Below, one piece after another: positions 7,901-15,089 of a stretch of DNA of 16,547 nt. The stretch spans positions 1 to 16,547 of the forward strand of contig JAILDR010000229.1 of the NCBI GenBank assembly GCA_024689285.1, read 5' to 3'. The notes below the pieces were generated by a model. It was not told the DNA's origin and made no database searches. It saw nothing but the letters and a program-made list of their open reading frames with translations. Position 1 is the stretch's first letter. Each line of letters begins with the position of its first letter. This DNA comes from Bacteroidales bacterium (GTDB lineage: Bacteria; Bacteroidota; Bacteroidia; Bacteroidales; F082). The translations under genes and the position numbers were made by a program.

Positions 7901-10582
7901 TCAAATTCCATTATCTTTGTTGTAAAGATCCCGCAAAATCTGTTCCAAAGCGGCTTCGGAGGTCACTTTCACTTCGCGTGACTTACTTCCTGAGAACGGT
8001 CCGACGATGCCGGCGGCTTCCAGTTGGTCGATGATGCGACCAGCGCGGTTGTAACCGAGTTTCAGCTTGCGTTGGATCATCGAAGTGGAGCCTTGCTGGG
8101 TCTGCACTACGATGTGGGCGGCTTCCTCGAAGAGGCTGTCGCGTTCGCCATCTTCCTCGATGTCGGCGCCTTCGCCCTCGTCTTCGGGAACCTCGGGCAG
8201 CAGGAATGGCTCGGGATAACCCCTTTGTGCTCCGATGAACTCGGTGACGGCTTCCACCTCAGGTGTGTCGATGAAGGCGCATTGAAGACGCACCAGGTCA
8301 TTGCCCGTGGAGAGCAGCATGTCGCCGCGACCGATGAGTTGGTTGGCGCCGCTTTGGTCGAGGATGGTCTTCGAGTCGACTTGCGAGATCACGCGGAAAG
8401 CGATACGGGCCGGGAAGTTGGCCTTGATGGAGCCTGTGATGATATTGACCGAAGGACGTTGTGTGGCGATGATCAGGTGGATGCCGACGGCACGGGCCAA
8501 TTGGGCGATTCGGGCTATAGGTGCCTCCACCTCGCGGCCTGCGGTCATGATAAGGTCGGCGAACTCGTCAACGATCAACACGATGTATGGCAGGAATCGG
8601 TGCCCTTCAGTGGGCAGCAATCTGCGTGCCTTGAACTTCTCGTTGTATTCAATGATGTTGCGGCATTCGGCGGATTTGAGGAGGTCATAACGCTGGTCCA
8701 TCTCGATGCACAGTGAATTCAGTGTGCGTACCACTTTTCTCACGTCAGTGATGATGGCATCCTCTGAATCGGGGAGCTTAGCCAGATAATGGCGTTCGAT
8801 GCGGTTGTAAAGGGTCAGCTCCACCTTCTTTGGGTCGACCATAATGAACTTCAGCTCCGAGGGATGCTTGCAGTAGAGCAAGGATGCGATGATGGCATTC
8901 AGTCCCACCGACTTACCTTGACCCGTGGCACCTGCCATGAGGATGTGCGGCATCTTGGCCAAGTCGAAGACGTAGGTCTCGTTGGAGATGGTCTTGCCAA
9001 TGGCGCAGGGCAGGGCGAATTTGGTGTTTTGGAACTTCTCAGAAGCCAGCACGCTGCGCATAGAGACGGTCTCGGGCTTGCTGTTCGGCACTTCGATGCC
9101 GATGGTACCCTTGCCCGGGATAGGGGCGATGATACGGATACCCAAGGCAGCCAAACTCAATGCGATATCGTCTTCCAGATTCTTGATCTTCGAGATGCGG
9201 ATACCTGCGGCAGGGACGATTTCATAAAGCGTGACCGTGGGGCCAATGGTCGCCTTGATCTTGTCGATGGCGATGCCGTAGTTGCCCAAGGTCTCCACAA
9301 TCTTATTCTTATTGGCGTTCAGTTCCTCTTCGTCGATTTCCGACTTATGACCGCCGTAGTCGTTGAGCATGTCCAAGGTCGGGAACTTGTAGTCGCGCAG
9401 CTCGTAACGTGGGTCGAAAGGCGTGTCCAGGGTGTGGTGTTCCATGTTCTTGCCTTTGTCGACGGTCTTCTCGGCGGTTGTATTCTCGATGACCAGCTCG
9501 ACTTTTTCAGCTTCGTTGTCCGTCTTTTCAGGGACGATGTCCTTGGACTTGTTGTCGGTTTCTACCGTAGTGACGGGATCAGTTGTCCTTTGCGTCTCGT
9601 TGTCTTTGGGATGGATGAGGACGTTTTCCTTGCCAGTCGTGTTATTCTCGGGATTGACAATGACGAAGGTCGGGTCTTTGGTATAGGAGGTTGCAGGCGG
9701 CAGGTTGGAACGGTTGTCGTCTTCCTCTTCATCGATGGAGTCGGGGTCGATATCTTCACCAAAGTCAGTTGTGTTTTCCTGCTCTCTTTCAAACTGTTCC
9801 CTGATGCGTTGTTCGGCAAGGATGGCAGCCTGTTTGCGAGCCTCTTCTTCCTTTCTCTCGCGTCGATTCTTGAAATAGTTGAGCGTGAGGTTGAATTCGT
9901 AGACAAGGAATACCAGCAGCAGGAAAGCGAGGATGATGATGACGCCCGTGTTGCCGACGTAATTGGACAAAATGTCGTTGAGCCATTTGCCGACGGCACC
10001 ACCAAAGATGGCGCATTGAGGAGCCATGGTGGCGATGAAAGCGAAGAACAGCGGCAGCCACACCAAGCAGAAGAGTGCCCATTTCCAGATGTTCCACATT
10101 TTCATCTTGGTGGCATCGACGAGACGCAACCCGATGAGGGCCAGCAAGTAAACGAAGAAGAACGAGCCGATGCCGAACGACTCCTTGATAAGTGTTTGGG
10201 CAAGGAAGACGCCAGCACTGCCTGTGCGGTTTTCGATATTGACTTTTTGGCTAAAAATCTGATAGCCAAATTCTTGGTGATGGCCGCTGAAGAAGCTCAC
10301 CAGATAGGAGACCAAGGCGATGCCCAAGAACACAGCCAAGCAAAGGAACAAGATGCCGATGATTTTGCCGATGCGGCCTTTGGTTTCCTTTACTTCAACG
10401 TCTTTCTGGGGTTTAGCTTCCTTGTTTTTGGACGTTTTCTCGCTCTTTTTGGAGGTTTCCTTTTTTGGTTTCCCCTCTTTCTTTGTTTCTGTGGTTATGG
10501 TGGGTTGCTCTTCCAACAGCTCGGCCTCGGCTGAGGCTTTCGGTCGGAAGGTATTTTCTTTACGGTTGTTTCCTGTGGCCAT
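7901..10582 (-). CDS. ftsK: DNA translocase FtsK/SpoIIIE
   Basis: A septum-anchored ATPase that pumps DNA towards the dif site during division. The 893 residues start at ATG 10582; the reading can be extended 12 residues but these precede a typical polar Lys-rich leader. Layout: charged cytoplasmic N-terminus (1-68), about four to five membrane helices (72-97, 131-152, 165-188, 211-230), a charged coiled linker and acidic spacer (240-380), the alpha/beta motor (about 385-790) with Walker A GATGQGKS (551-558) and Walker B VLIVDEFADL (668-677), the IATQRPSVNIITGSIK loop (705-720), and the winged-helix gamma domain (about 815-893) that reads KOPS-type sequences. Everything needed is intact. It is followed at once by lolA. 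Confidence 0.97.
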   Translation of the reverse strand: MATGNNRKENTFRPKASAEAELLEEQPTITTETKKEGKPKKETSKKSEKTSKNKEAKPQKDVEVKETKGRIGKIIGILFLCLAVFLGIALVSYLVSFFSGHHQEFGYQIFSQKVNIENRTGSAGVFLAQTLIKESFGIGSFFFVYLLALIGLRLVDATKMKMWNIWKWALFCLVWLPLFFAFIATMAPQCAIFGGAVGKWLNDILSNYVGNTGVIIILAFLLLVFLVYEFNLTLNYFKNRRERKEEEARKQAAILAEQRIREQFEREQENTTDFGEDIDPDSIDEEEDDNRSNLPPATSYTKDPTFVIVNPENNTTGKENVLIHPKDNETQRTTDPVTTVETDNKSKDIVPEKTDNEAEKVELVIENTTAEKTVDKGKNMEHHTLDTPFDPRYELRDYKFPTLDMLNDYGGHKSEIDEEELNANKNKIVETLGNYGIAIDKIKATIGPTVTLYEIVPAAGIRISKIKNLEDDIALSLAALGIRIIAPIPGKGTIGIEVPNSKPETVSMRSVLASEKFQNTKFALPCAIGKTISNETYVFDLAKMPHILMAGATGQGKSVGLNAIIASLLYCKHPSELKFIMVDPKKVELTLYNRIERHYLAKLPDSEDAIITDVRKVVRTLNSLCIEMDQRYDLLKSAECRNIIEYNEKFKARRLLPTEGHRFLPYIVLIVDEFADLIMTAGREVEAPIARIAQLARAVGIHLIIATQRPSVNIITGSIKANFPARIAFRVISQVDSKTILDQSGANQLIGRGDMLLSTGNDLVRLQCAFIDTPEVEAVTEFIGAQRGYPEPFLLPEVPEDEGEGADIEEDGERDSLFEEAAHIVVQTQQGSTSMIQRKLKLGYNRAGRIIDQLEAAGIVGPFSGSKSREVKVTSEAALEQILRDLYNKDNGI

Positions 10583-10605
10583 GTTTTGTCTTCGTTGATA
10601 GCTTG

Positions 10606-10613
10606 CAAAAATA
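10606..10613 (-). promoter_or_regulatory. Possible -7 box (TATTTTTG) in front of ftsK
   Basis: TATTTTTG on the minus strand matches the Bacteroidetes TAnnTTTG -7 consensus and is placed 23 nt before the ftsK ATG, within the 78-nt gap to higA. No clear TTTG or TTG lies 17-21 nt further upstream, so this is a partial match. Confidence 0.4.
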
Positions 10614-10660
10614 CACAAAAAGTTGGTTTTTTGGAGGTGACTAATAAAGAAAAATCCACC

Positions 10661-11026
10661 TTAAACACCTAAAACTATATTTGCGTCAATATTCAGTTTT
10701 TTGCTGATACTACGGGCCAAAGACAGGGAAGGCTCTGTCTTCCCGTGCATGATTTCGCTCATTCGTGGCTCACTGATGCCAAGCATGGCAGCAATAGCCT
10801 TTTGCGAAATCCCCATCTCGTACATCCGAAGTTTGATGATATCAGTAAGCGACGGTTTGCCGATGGGATAATGGATGTCCTCGTATTCTTCGATTAAGTC
10901 AATAAGCATATCCAACTCCAATGCATATTGATCGTTGGCAGGCGTATCATCGGTTACCAAATCTTCAAGATATTCAACTCTTTTCAGTGCGGCTCTATAT
11001 GCCTCTTCTGTTTTGATTTGTGCCAT
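10661..11026 (-). CDS. higA: HigA-type antitoxin, XRE-family HTH repressor
   Basis: The DNA-binding antitoxin of a type II higBA module, 121 residues, expected to bind HigB and to repress the shared promoter. An N-terminal acidic helical part (1-52) leads into the HigA signature YPIGKPSLTDIIKLRM (53-68), then a classic Cro/C1-type helix-turn-helix: QKAIAAMLGISEPRMSEIMH (75-94), with recognition helix EPRMSEIMHG. The N-terminal extension before the HTH is typical of the HigA group with COG5499-like architecture rather than of minimal HigA. It starts 3 nt after the higB stop; toxin-first order is usual for higBA. The 78 nt to ftsK suggests an independent unit. Confidence 0.92.
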   Translation of the reverse strand: MAQIKTEEAYRAALKRVEYLEDLVTDDTPANDQYALELDMLIDLIEEYEDIHYPIGKPSLTDIIKLRMYEMGISQKAIAAMLGISEPRMSEIMHGKTEPSLSLARSISKKLNIDANIVLGV

Positions 11027-11029
11027 TTC

Positions 11030-11326
11030 TTATAAGTTTTCAATGTTTTTTATTCTGTCGTATTCGGCGTGTGTGCCAACAAATCGAATGAGAACGTGGC
11101 TGATTGTGAATTTAATCAAGACGACCAGCCGATAGTCGTTCCCTCTGATGTTGAACACATATCGGTTGTTTCCTACACTCGAAACTGTGTTGAAGGTCTT
11201 TTTTATGTCAGAGAAGTTTTTCCATTCCGCTTCTTTTGTCTTATTAAACCAGTCTTCTAGTGCATACTTAGACTGAGGATTCTTTGTATAATAGGCAACC
11301 AAAGTGCTCTTTGCGATGATTCTCAT
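11030..11326 (-). CDS. higB: HigB-type mRNA interferase toxin
   Basis: A 98-residue RelE/HigB-fold toxin, expected to cleave mRNA on the ribosome and stop growth unless bound by HigA. The family pattern is clear: WKNFSDIKKTFNTVSSVGNN (35-54), NIRGNDYRLVVLIKF, and IRFVGTHAEYDRIKN near the end, which match the HigB_toxin family block with conserved GN-YRL and GTHAEYD. It is the first gene of the pair, 20-odd nt downstream of an almost ideal promoter, and 3 nt before higA. The pair appears intact and probably active. Substrate and toxicity are inferred from the family. Confidence 0.93.
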   Translation of the reverse strand: MRIIAKSTLVAYYTKNPQSKYALEDWFNKTKEAEWKNFSDIKKTFNTVSSVGNNRYVFNIRGNDYRLVVLIKFTISHVLIRFVGTHAEYDRIKNIENL

Positions 11327-11352
11327 ACTTAGGCGTTGTTCAGTTTGCGCTG

Positions 11353-11383
11353 CAAAAATAATAATAATCTTACAAATTGCAAA
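11353..11383 (-). promoter_or_regulatory. higBA promoter, exact Bacteroidetes consensus
   Basis: On the minus strand TTTG (11383-11380) is followed by exactly 19 nt and then TATTTTTG (11360-11353), a perfect TTTG-N19-TAnnTTTG sigma-ABfr promoter. Transcription should begin near 11346, giving a leader of about 20 nt before the higB ATG at 11326. Confidence 0.8.
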
Positions 11384-11405
11384 ATAAACTTACAAATATT
11401 GTAAG
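11369..11405 (-). promoter_or_regulatory. Putative HigA operator: CTTACAA half-sites around the higBA promoter
   Basis: A 17-bp perfect palindrome CTTACAA-ATA-TTGTAAG occupies 11389-11405, just upstream of the -33 box. A third CTTACAA (11369-11375) lies inside the 19-nt spacer between the -33 and -7 boxes, exactly 20 bp from the first arm, so on the same face of the helix (two turns). HigA antitoxins bind inverted repeats that overlap their own promoter, so this is the natural autoregulation site. Binding itself is inferred. Confidence 0.65.
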
Positions 11406-11442
11406 AATTTTGCTGGTTTATTATTTTTGGAATGTTTTGTTG

Positions 11443-12414
11443 TCAATGAATTTCAATGCAATTGTATATGCTTGAATTAACATCAAAAGCCATTATCATG
11501 GTAACAGATTCTCTAACATAACCCCCAAACCCATTTTTGGCTCGATAAACAACACGGCATTTATAACCATTGTTTGTTTTTCCATTACATGTTACATCTT
11601 CTATAACTAAGCTTTCTGGATCCACACATACTTTCATTAAAATATCTCTTGCTCTTTCCTTAGCCCAAAACTCTACTTCATCCATCTTTCCATCGCCAAA
11701 AACACAATATCTGGAATATGGACCATCAAATCTTTTTTGGGCATCGTAAAACGCTTTTTGTGATAGCGGGAATTCAGGTAATAATGAATCATCAACACTT
11801 ATTGCGTTCCACCATTTATCGAAGAGTAAGTCTTCAATTTTTTTGACGAGCGTTCCTCTGCTTGTTCTTTCATTCAATTGTGAATCTAATGCTATGAGTT
11901 GATAGAGTAAGGTATCAAATTTTTGTGTGTATGATTCTGCAATACTTGAGTCACTTACCGCTACAAATTTTAAAGCAGCTTCTTGGTAAGCAGTTTTAGA
12001 TAATGGTAATGATTGCCATGAAGAATCAAGGCTGTTCATATCATTCTTCCATTCTTTCAGTAGCAACTCTAAATTATAACACAAATCGTATCGGTTTAGT
12101 GAATCTGTGGAGTAAACTGTTTTGTATAAAGTCTCGATTTTTTGCGAATACGAAGCTGCAATTATTGAGTCGTTCAAAACGGCTTTTTCCTCTGTTTTAC
12201 CTATTTGAGGTAATGGATCCGGATCAAGTGTTCCGATAAGTAATGCACCAAGAGCAAATGCGATTATTGCAGTAATAACAATGACAAGTCTAGGCCTTTT
12301 GACATTTACTTTTTTAGGAATAATGAGCGTTGGCTTGATTAGTCCAATAATTATAAGTATTGGCAAACCAATCACAATGAAAAGACCTATAACGATGCAA
12401 ATAATCGTACGCAT
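11443..12414 (-). CDS. Unrecognised membrane-anchored protein with an internal tandem duplication
   Basis: A 323-residue protein I do not recognise. Two hydrophobic helices (about 4-27 and 42-61) separated by a basic loop KKVNVKRPR anchor it in the inner membrane, with the rest probably periplasmic. Residues 82-150 and 155-229 are two copies of one domain: DSIIAASYSQKIETL matches DSSIAESYTQKFDTL, and LPLSKTAYQEAALKF matches FPLSQKAFYDAQKRF. The C-terminal domain (about 245-323) contains AKERARDILMKVCVDPESL and VVYRAKNGFGGYVRESV, a pattern I recall from many small bacterial envelope proteins (a DP-S motif, then a KN-FGG motif) without known function. The gene is AT-rich by eye compared with ftsK or lepB. 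No clear promoter is seen in the 60-nt gap upstream. Confidence 0.85.
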   Translation of the reverse strand: MRTIICIVIGLFIVIGLPILIIIGLIKPTLIIPKKVNVKRPRLVIVITAIIAFALGALLIGTLDPDPLPQIGKTEEKAVLNDSIIAASYSQKIETLYKTVYSTDSLNRYDLCYNLELLLKEWKNDMNSLDSSWQSLPLSKTAYQEAALKFVAVSDSSIAESYTQKFDTLLYQLIALDSQLNERTSRGTLVKKIEDLLFDKWWNAISVDDSLLPEFPLSQKAFYDAQKRFDGPYSRYCVFGDGKMDEVEFWAKERARDILMKVCVDPESLVIEDVTCNGKTNNGYKCRVVYRAKNGFGGYVRESVTMIMAFDVNSSIYNCIEIH

Positions 12415-12474
12415 ATTGAGGTTTATTAGTTCAAAAACCTGAATGCCCTTTTCTGGCGGAGCAAAAGGATTTAG

Positions 12475-13017
12475 TTATTCTACATCGAAACTCTTTATTA
12501 CCTTCTCCACGATCTCGTCATAGAATTGTTTCTTGGCTTTTGGGTATATAAGGTTAACGGTGTATTCAACATCGTCAGTCAAGATGGTTTTTCTGTAGAG
12601 AATAGTACCCTCTTCATCGGTTCCCGAAACCACAAACCAATTGTCCTTTTGGACGGCGTAGGTAACAGTTCCGATATAGCTGCCTTTACACTCCTTGAAT
12701 AACTCTTCAATGGATTCATCCAATACGTTATAGGAAGCAAAAACGCTCATTTCTTCATTCTCGCCCTTGAATATTCTTCCATCGCCGTTTTCGGGCTCAG
12801 GTTGGGGGGAGAGGAATGTTGGGTACATTATTGAGAAGCCGAAGCGAGGGTTTGTATAGGTGTCATAACTGATGGCATCGTTGTGTGTTGTGGCTTTTGA
12901 GCCAATGTTATTTGACGGTGTTTCCGTTTTCTTTATTTCTTTCGGGTTTGAACTATTGTTGAGGCATGAAGCCATGCCTAATGCCAAGGCGAATAAGAAA
13001 ATAATGGTCTTTTTCAT
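12475..13017 (-). CDS. Putative lipoprotein of unknown function
   Basis: A 180-residue predicted lipoprotein: MKKTIIFLFALALGMASC with lipidation at Cys18, followed by a Ser/Asn/Lys/Thr-rich tether (19-48). The globular part (about 53-180) begins YTNPRFGFSIMYPTFL and has PEPENGDGRIF, then strand-like segments and an amphipathic C-terminal helix YDEIVEKVIKSFDVE. The F-YP-F, then NGDG layout resembles PsbP-like/DUF1795-like small domains, but this is a weak memory-based impression. It starts 25 nt after the lepB stop, so it could be read from the lepB promoter; the 60-nt gap after it separates it from the next gene. The membrane it attaches to cannot be told. Confidence 0.8.
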   Translation of the reverse strand: MKKTIIFLFALALGMASCLNNSSNPKEIKKTETPSNNIGSKATTHNDAISYDTYTNPRFGFSIMYPTFLSPQPEPENGDGRIFKGENEEMSVFASYNVLDESIEELFKECKGSYIGTVTYAVQKDNWFVVSGTDEEGTILYRKTILTDDVEYTVNLIYPKAKKQFYDEIVEKVIKSFDVE

Positions 13018-13042
13018 TGTTGTTGTCTGATTTTATGATATG

Positions 13043-14584
13043 TTATTTCGGGATTCTGAACATTCTCTTCCAGCGGATGCCGCCGTTTTCCTTGTCTCTT
13101 GAGAGCCAGACGAGAATGGGTTTGCCAACGATATGGTTTTCAGGGACATAGCCCCAATAACGGGAGTCGGCAGAGTTGTGGCGGTTGTCGCCCATCATCC
13201 AGTAGTAGTCCATCTCGAAGGTGTAGCTGTCGGCTGGCTGTCCGTCGATATAAATCTTGTTGCCCTCCACCTTTAAGTCGTGAAGTTCGTAAGCGTGGAT
13301 GATGCGCTCATAGAGCGGCAAGGTGTTGACGTCCAGCTTCACGGTCTCACCCTTCTTCGGGATGTAGATGGGACCGAAGTTGTCCACGTTCCAGGGATAG
13401 AGGTCGGGACGGTTGGGGAAGAGGCTGGTGCTGGTGCCCATACCTGGGGCTTGCACGCTGCGCATCACCGAGGTGATATAAGGCAGTTTGATGAGCTCGT
13501 CAGCCACCTTGGCGCTGATGTTGAGGACGAAGGTGTTGGGGTCTTCGGTGCGGTAGCCCTCGGTGATGTCGTATTTGTCCAAGGTCTGTTTGTTGATGCC
13601 GCCGTTGGTGGTCACCACGGTGTAGTTATGCTGCATGTTCTCTGGCTCGAAGGCTTTCTCGCCGTTGATATACACCACACCGTTGACGATTTTAAGGCTG
13701 TCGCCAGGCATACCGATGAGACGTTTCACGTAGTTTTCGCGTTTGTCGACGGGGTGGGCGATGACTTTGCCGCTGGGCGTTGCAACGCCATTGAGATTCA
13801 GTACCACTTTGCCGTTCCAAACGGCATCGCGACCGTATTCACGCACGAGGTCATAGTAGTTGACGCTGCTTTGGTAGTTCTCGCAGACCGTGTCGCCGGC
13901 AGGATAGTTGAACACGATGGGGTCGTAGCGTTTCATCGTCGACACGCCAGGATAGCGGTGATAGGGCAACTTGATCCATTCCACATACGACTTCGCGGTC
14001 TTGCTCCAAGGCAGGGTGTTGTGCACGAAGGGGAAGGAAAGCGGCGTGTTGGGCCCCTTGGGACCGTAATGTATCTTGCTGACCACCAGATAATCGCCTA
14101 CGCAGAGAGACTTCTCCATACTCGAAGTGGGGATGGTGAACATCTCGAAGATGTAGGTCCTGATGATTAATGCGGCGACTACGGCAAAGATGATGGCATC
14201 GAACCACTCGCGGGCGGTCGACTTCTTGGGCCGTTTGGTCGTAAGCGGGTCTTGGTATTTGTCGTCCTTGGCGATGATGGGGAAGAAAATGAAGGGCAAA
14301 ACAGCAGCCATGCCTTCCTCCCAGACCTTGAATCGGCCGAAGCACTTGCCCAGCTCGACGAGCATAAGCAGCAGCATGAAGATGTTGATGTAAGGGAAGA
14401 CGATGAAGAACCACCACCAGAATTTCTTCTGTTTGCCGATGATTTTCAGCATGATGAAGATGTTGTAATAGGGGATGAGACTGTAATAGCCCTTTTGTCC
14501 GGCAGCTTCAAACTGCTTCCAGCAGAACGCAATCGGGAGGGTGAAGAGGGCCGGGACGATGAGTATGAATAATACTAATGACAT
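13043..14584 (-). CDS. lepB: Signal peptidase I with N-terminal DUF5684-like membrane domain
   Basis: Removes Sec/Tat signal peptides at the outer face of the inner membrane. The start is ATG 14584 (513 residues); an in-frame extension to 14722 would run through the promoter and has no membrane or signal character. An N-terminal multi-helix domain (1-110: helices about 4-21, 55-76, 93-105), with GQKGYYSLIPYYNIFIMLKI, resembles DUF5684, a fusion common in Bacteroidetes LepB. A further membrane helix (130-149) leads into the S26 catalytic domain: IPTSSMEKSL with nucleophile Ser155, NYVKRLIGMPGDS with general base Lys287, and the late box GDNRHNSADSRYWG (465-478). A long insertion (about 175-280 and 310-440) separates these, as usual for the phylum. 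All catalytic residues are present. Confidence 0.95.
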   Translation of the reverse strand: MSLVLFILIVPALFTLPIAFCWKQFEAAGQKGYYSLIPYYNIFIMLKIIGKQKKFWWWFFIVFPYINIFMLLLMLVELGKCFGRFKVWEEGMAAVLPFIFFPIIAKDDKYQDPLTTKRPKKSTAREWFDAIIFAVVAALIIRTYIFEMFTIPTSSMEKSLCVGDYLVVSKIHYGPKGPNTPLSFPFVHNTLPWSKTAKSYVEWIKLPYHRYPGVSTMKRYDPIVFNYPAGDTVCENYQSSVNYYDLVREYGRDAVWNGKVVLNLNGVATPSGKVIAHPVDKRENYVKRLIGMPGDSLKIVNGVVYINGEKAFEPENMQHNYTVVTTNGGINKQTLDKYDITEGYRTEDPNTFVLNISAKVADELIKLPYITSVMRSVQAPGMGTSTSLFPNRPDLYPWNVDNFGPIYIPKKGETVKLDVNTLPLYERIIHAYELHDLKVEGNKIYIDGQPADSYTFEMDYYWMMGDNRHNSADSRYWGYVPENHIVGKPILVWLSRDKENGGIRWKRMFRIPK

Positions 14585-14631
14585 TGTAAGTGTATTTTTT
14601 TCAATAACGTGATACTCGGTTAAATCGTGTG

Positions 14632-14661
14632 CAAAGATAGAGGATAAAAACCACTTGTCAA
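14632..14661 (-). promoter_or_regulatory. lepB promoter, Bacteroidetes consensus
   Basis: On the minus strand TTG (14661-14659) is followed by 19 nt and TATCTTTG (14639-14632), matching TTG-N19-TAnnTTTG. Initiation near 14625 would give a leader of about 40 nt before the lepB ATG at 14584. It also supports the shorter lepB start. Confidence 0.75.
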
Positions 14662-14790
14662 CCAAATTATGGCTTTTTTTCTCTGTGCGAAGAACAAACC
14701 GCTGGACGACAACAATAAACAAAAAATCATGGAGTGGAAGGTTTTTCCCTCTCCTTTGCCAGAGAGTAGGCAGTATGTTGTCTCTTTTGT

Positions 14791-14900
14791 TGTTCGGTAT
14801 TTCTCCGGTCTAGGTGCGGTATCTGCATGGTATCTGTTCGGTATTTCACCGGACAAATACCGGACAAATACCGAACAAATACCGAACAAATAGCGAACAA
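14791..14900. repeat. Head-to-head inverted array of ten degenerate 11-mers (ATACCGAACAA)
   Basis: The right half (14846-14900) is five 11-mers in plus orientation: TCACCGGACAA, ATACCGGACAA, ATACCGAACAA twice, ATAGCGAACAA. The left half (14791-14845) is five copies of the same consensus in minus orientation: TGTTCGGTATT, TCTCCGGTCTA, GGTGCGGTATC, TGCATGGTATC, TGTTCGGTATT. GGT falls at 14796, 14807, 14818, 14829 and 14840, in strict 11-nt phase. The outer TGTTCGGTATTT (14835-14846) and AAATACCGAACA (14866-14877) are exact inverse complements. The whole could fold into a long imperfect hairpin. It is not coding in any convincing frame. It fills most of the gene-free 14662-15019 stretch; 14662-14790 shows nothing I recognise. 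Confidence 0.85.
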
Positions 14901-14905
14901 GTATA

Positions 14906-15018
14906 CTTACAACTCCCTTACAACTCCTTCGCAAAAACCTTGTTGATTCCAATTTGCTTCTGCCGGCAGCAGGGTTTCAGAACGGATTCAGCAGGCATTC
15001 AGAAGGGGGACAGCAGCA
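14906..15018 (+). repeat. Further 11-nt phased repeats of different sequence
   Basis: Immediately after the inverted array, CTTACAACTCC is tandemly duplicated (14906-14916, 14917-14927), and TTCAG recurs at 14976, 14987 and 14998, with CAG-GG-ATT-like 11-mers in the same phase (14967, 14978, 14989, 15000, 15011). The sequence changes but the 11-nt step continues, with a weaker part at 14934-14966. Confidence 0.6.
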
Positions 15019-15019
15019 A

Positions 15020-15061
15020 AACGGGTCTCAACACGAGAGCCGATACGTGTTGGGGCCCGTT
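15020..15061 (-). terminator. Hairpin terminator after the beta-barrel gene
   Basis: A 16-bp-class stem pairs AACGGG (15020-15025) with CCCGTT (15056-15061) and CAACACG (15029-15035) with CGTGTTG (15046-15052), around a 10-nt loop. The three middle positions pair as wobble on the plus-strand RNA but give two mismatches on the minus. On the minus strand it lies 28 nt after the beta-barrel stop and is followed by TTTTGCTGCTG, a short T run, so termination there is likely though not ideal. Confidence 0.6.
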
Positions 15062-15089
15062 GAAATAATAAAATAATAATTGGATAATC

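Noticed and set aside
7899..7904. TTG start for lolA overlapping the ftsK stop
   Set aside because: ATG two codons later gives a normal signal peptide and no overlap; TTG is rare as a start here.
14585..14722. N-terminal extension of signal peptidase I
   Set aside because: The extra 46 residues cross a consensus promoter and end just before a membrane helix that starts properly at ATG 14584.
14620..14952. 110-residue minus frame and 74/84-residue plus frames across the repeat array
   Set aside because: Their repetitive sequence (RYLFGICSVFVRYL-like and PDKYRTNTEQIPNK-like) comes directly from the 11-nt repeats; because 11 is not a multiple of 3, all frames stay open. The frame also overlaps the lepB promoter.
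14791..15018. CRISPR array
   Set aside because: Units are 11 nt with no spacers, far too short and in both orientations; no cas genes nearby.
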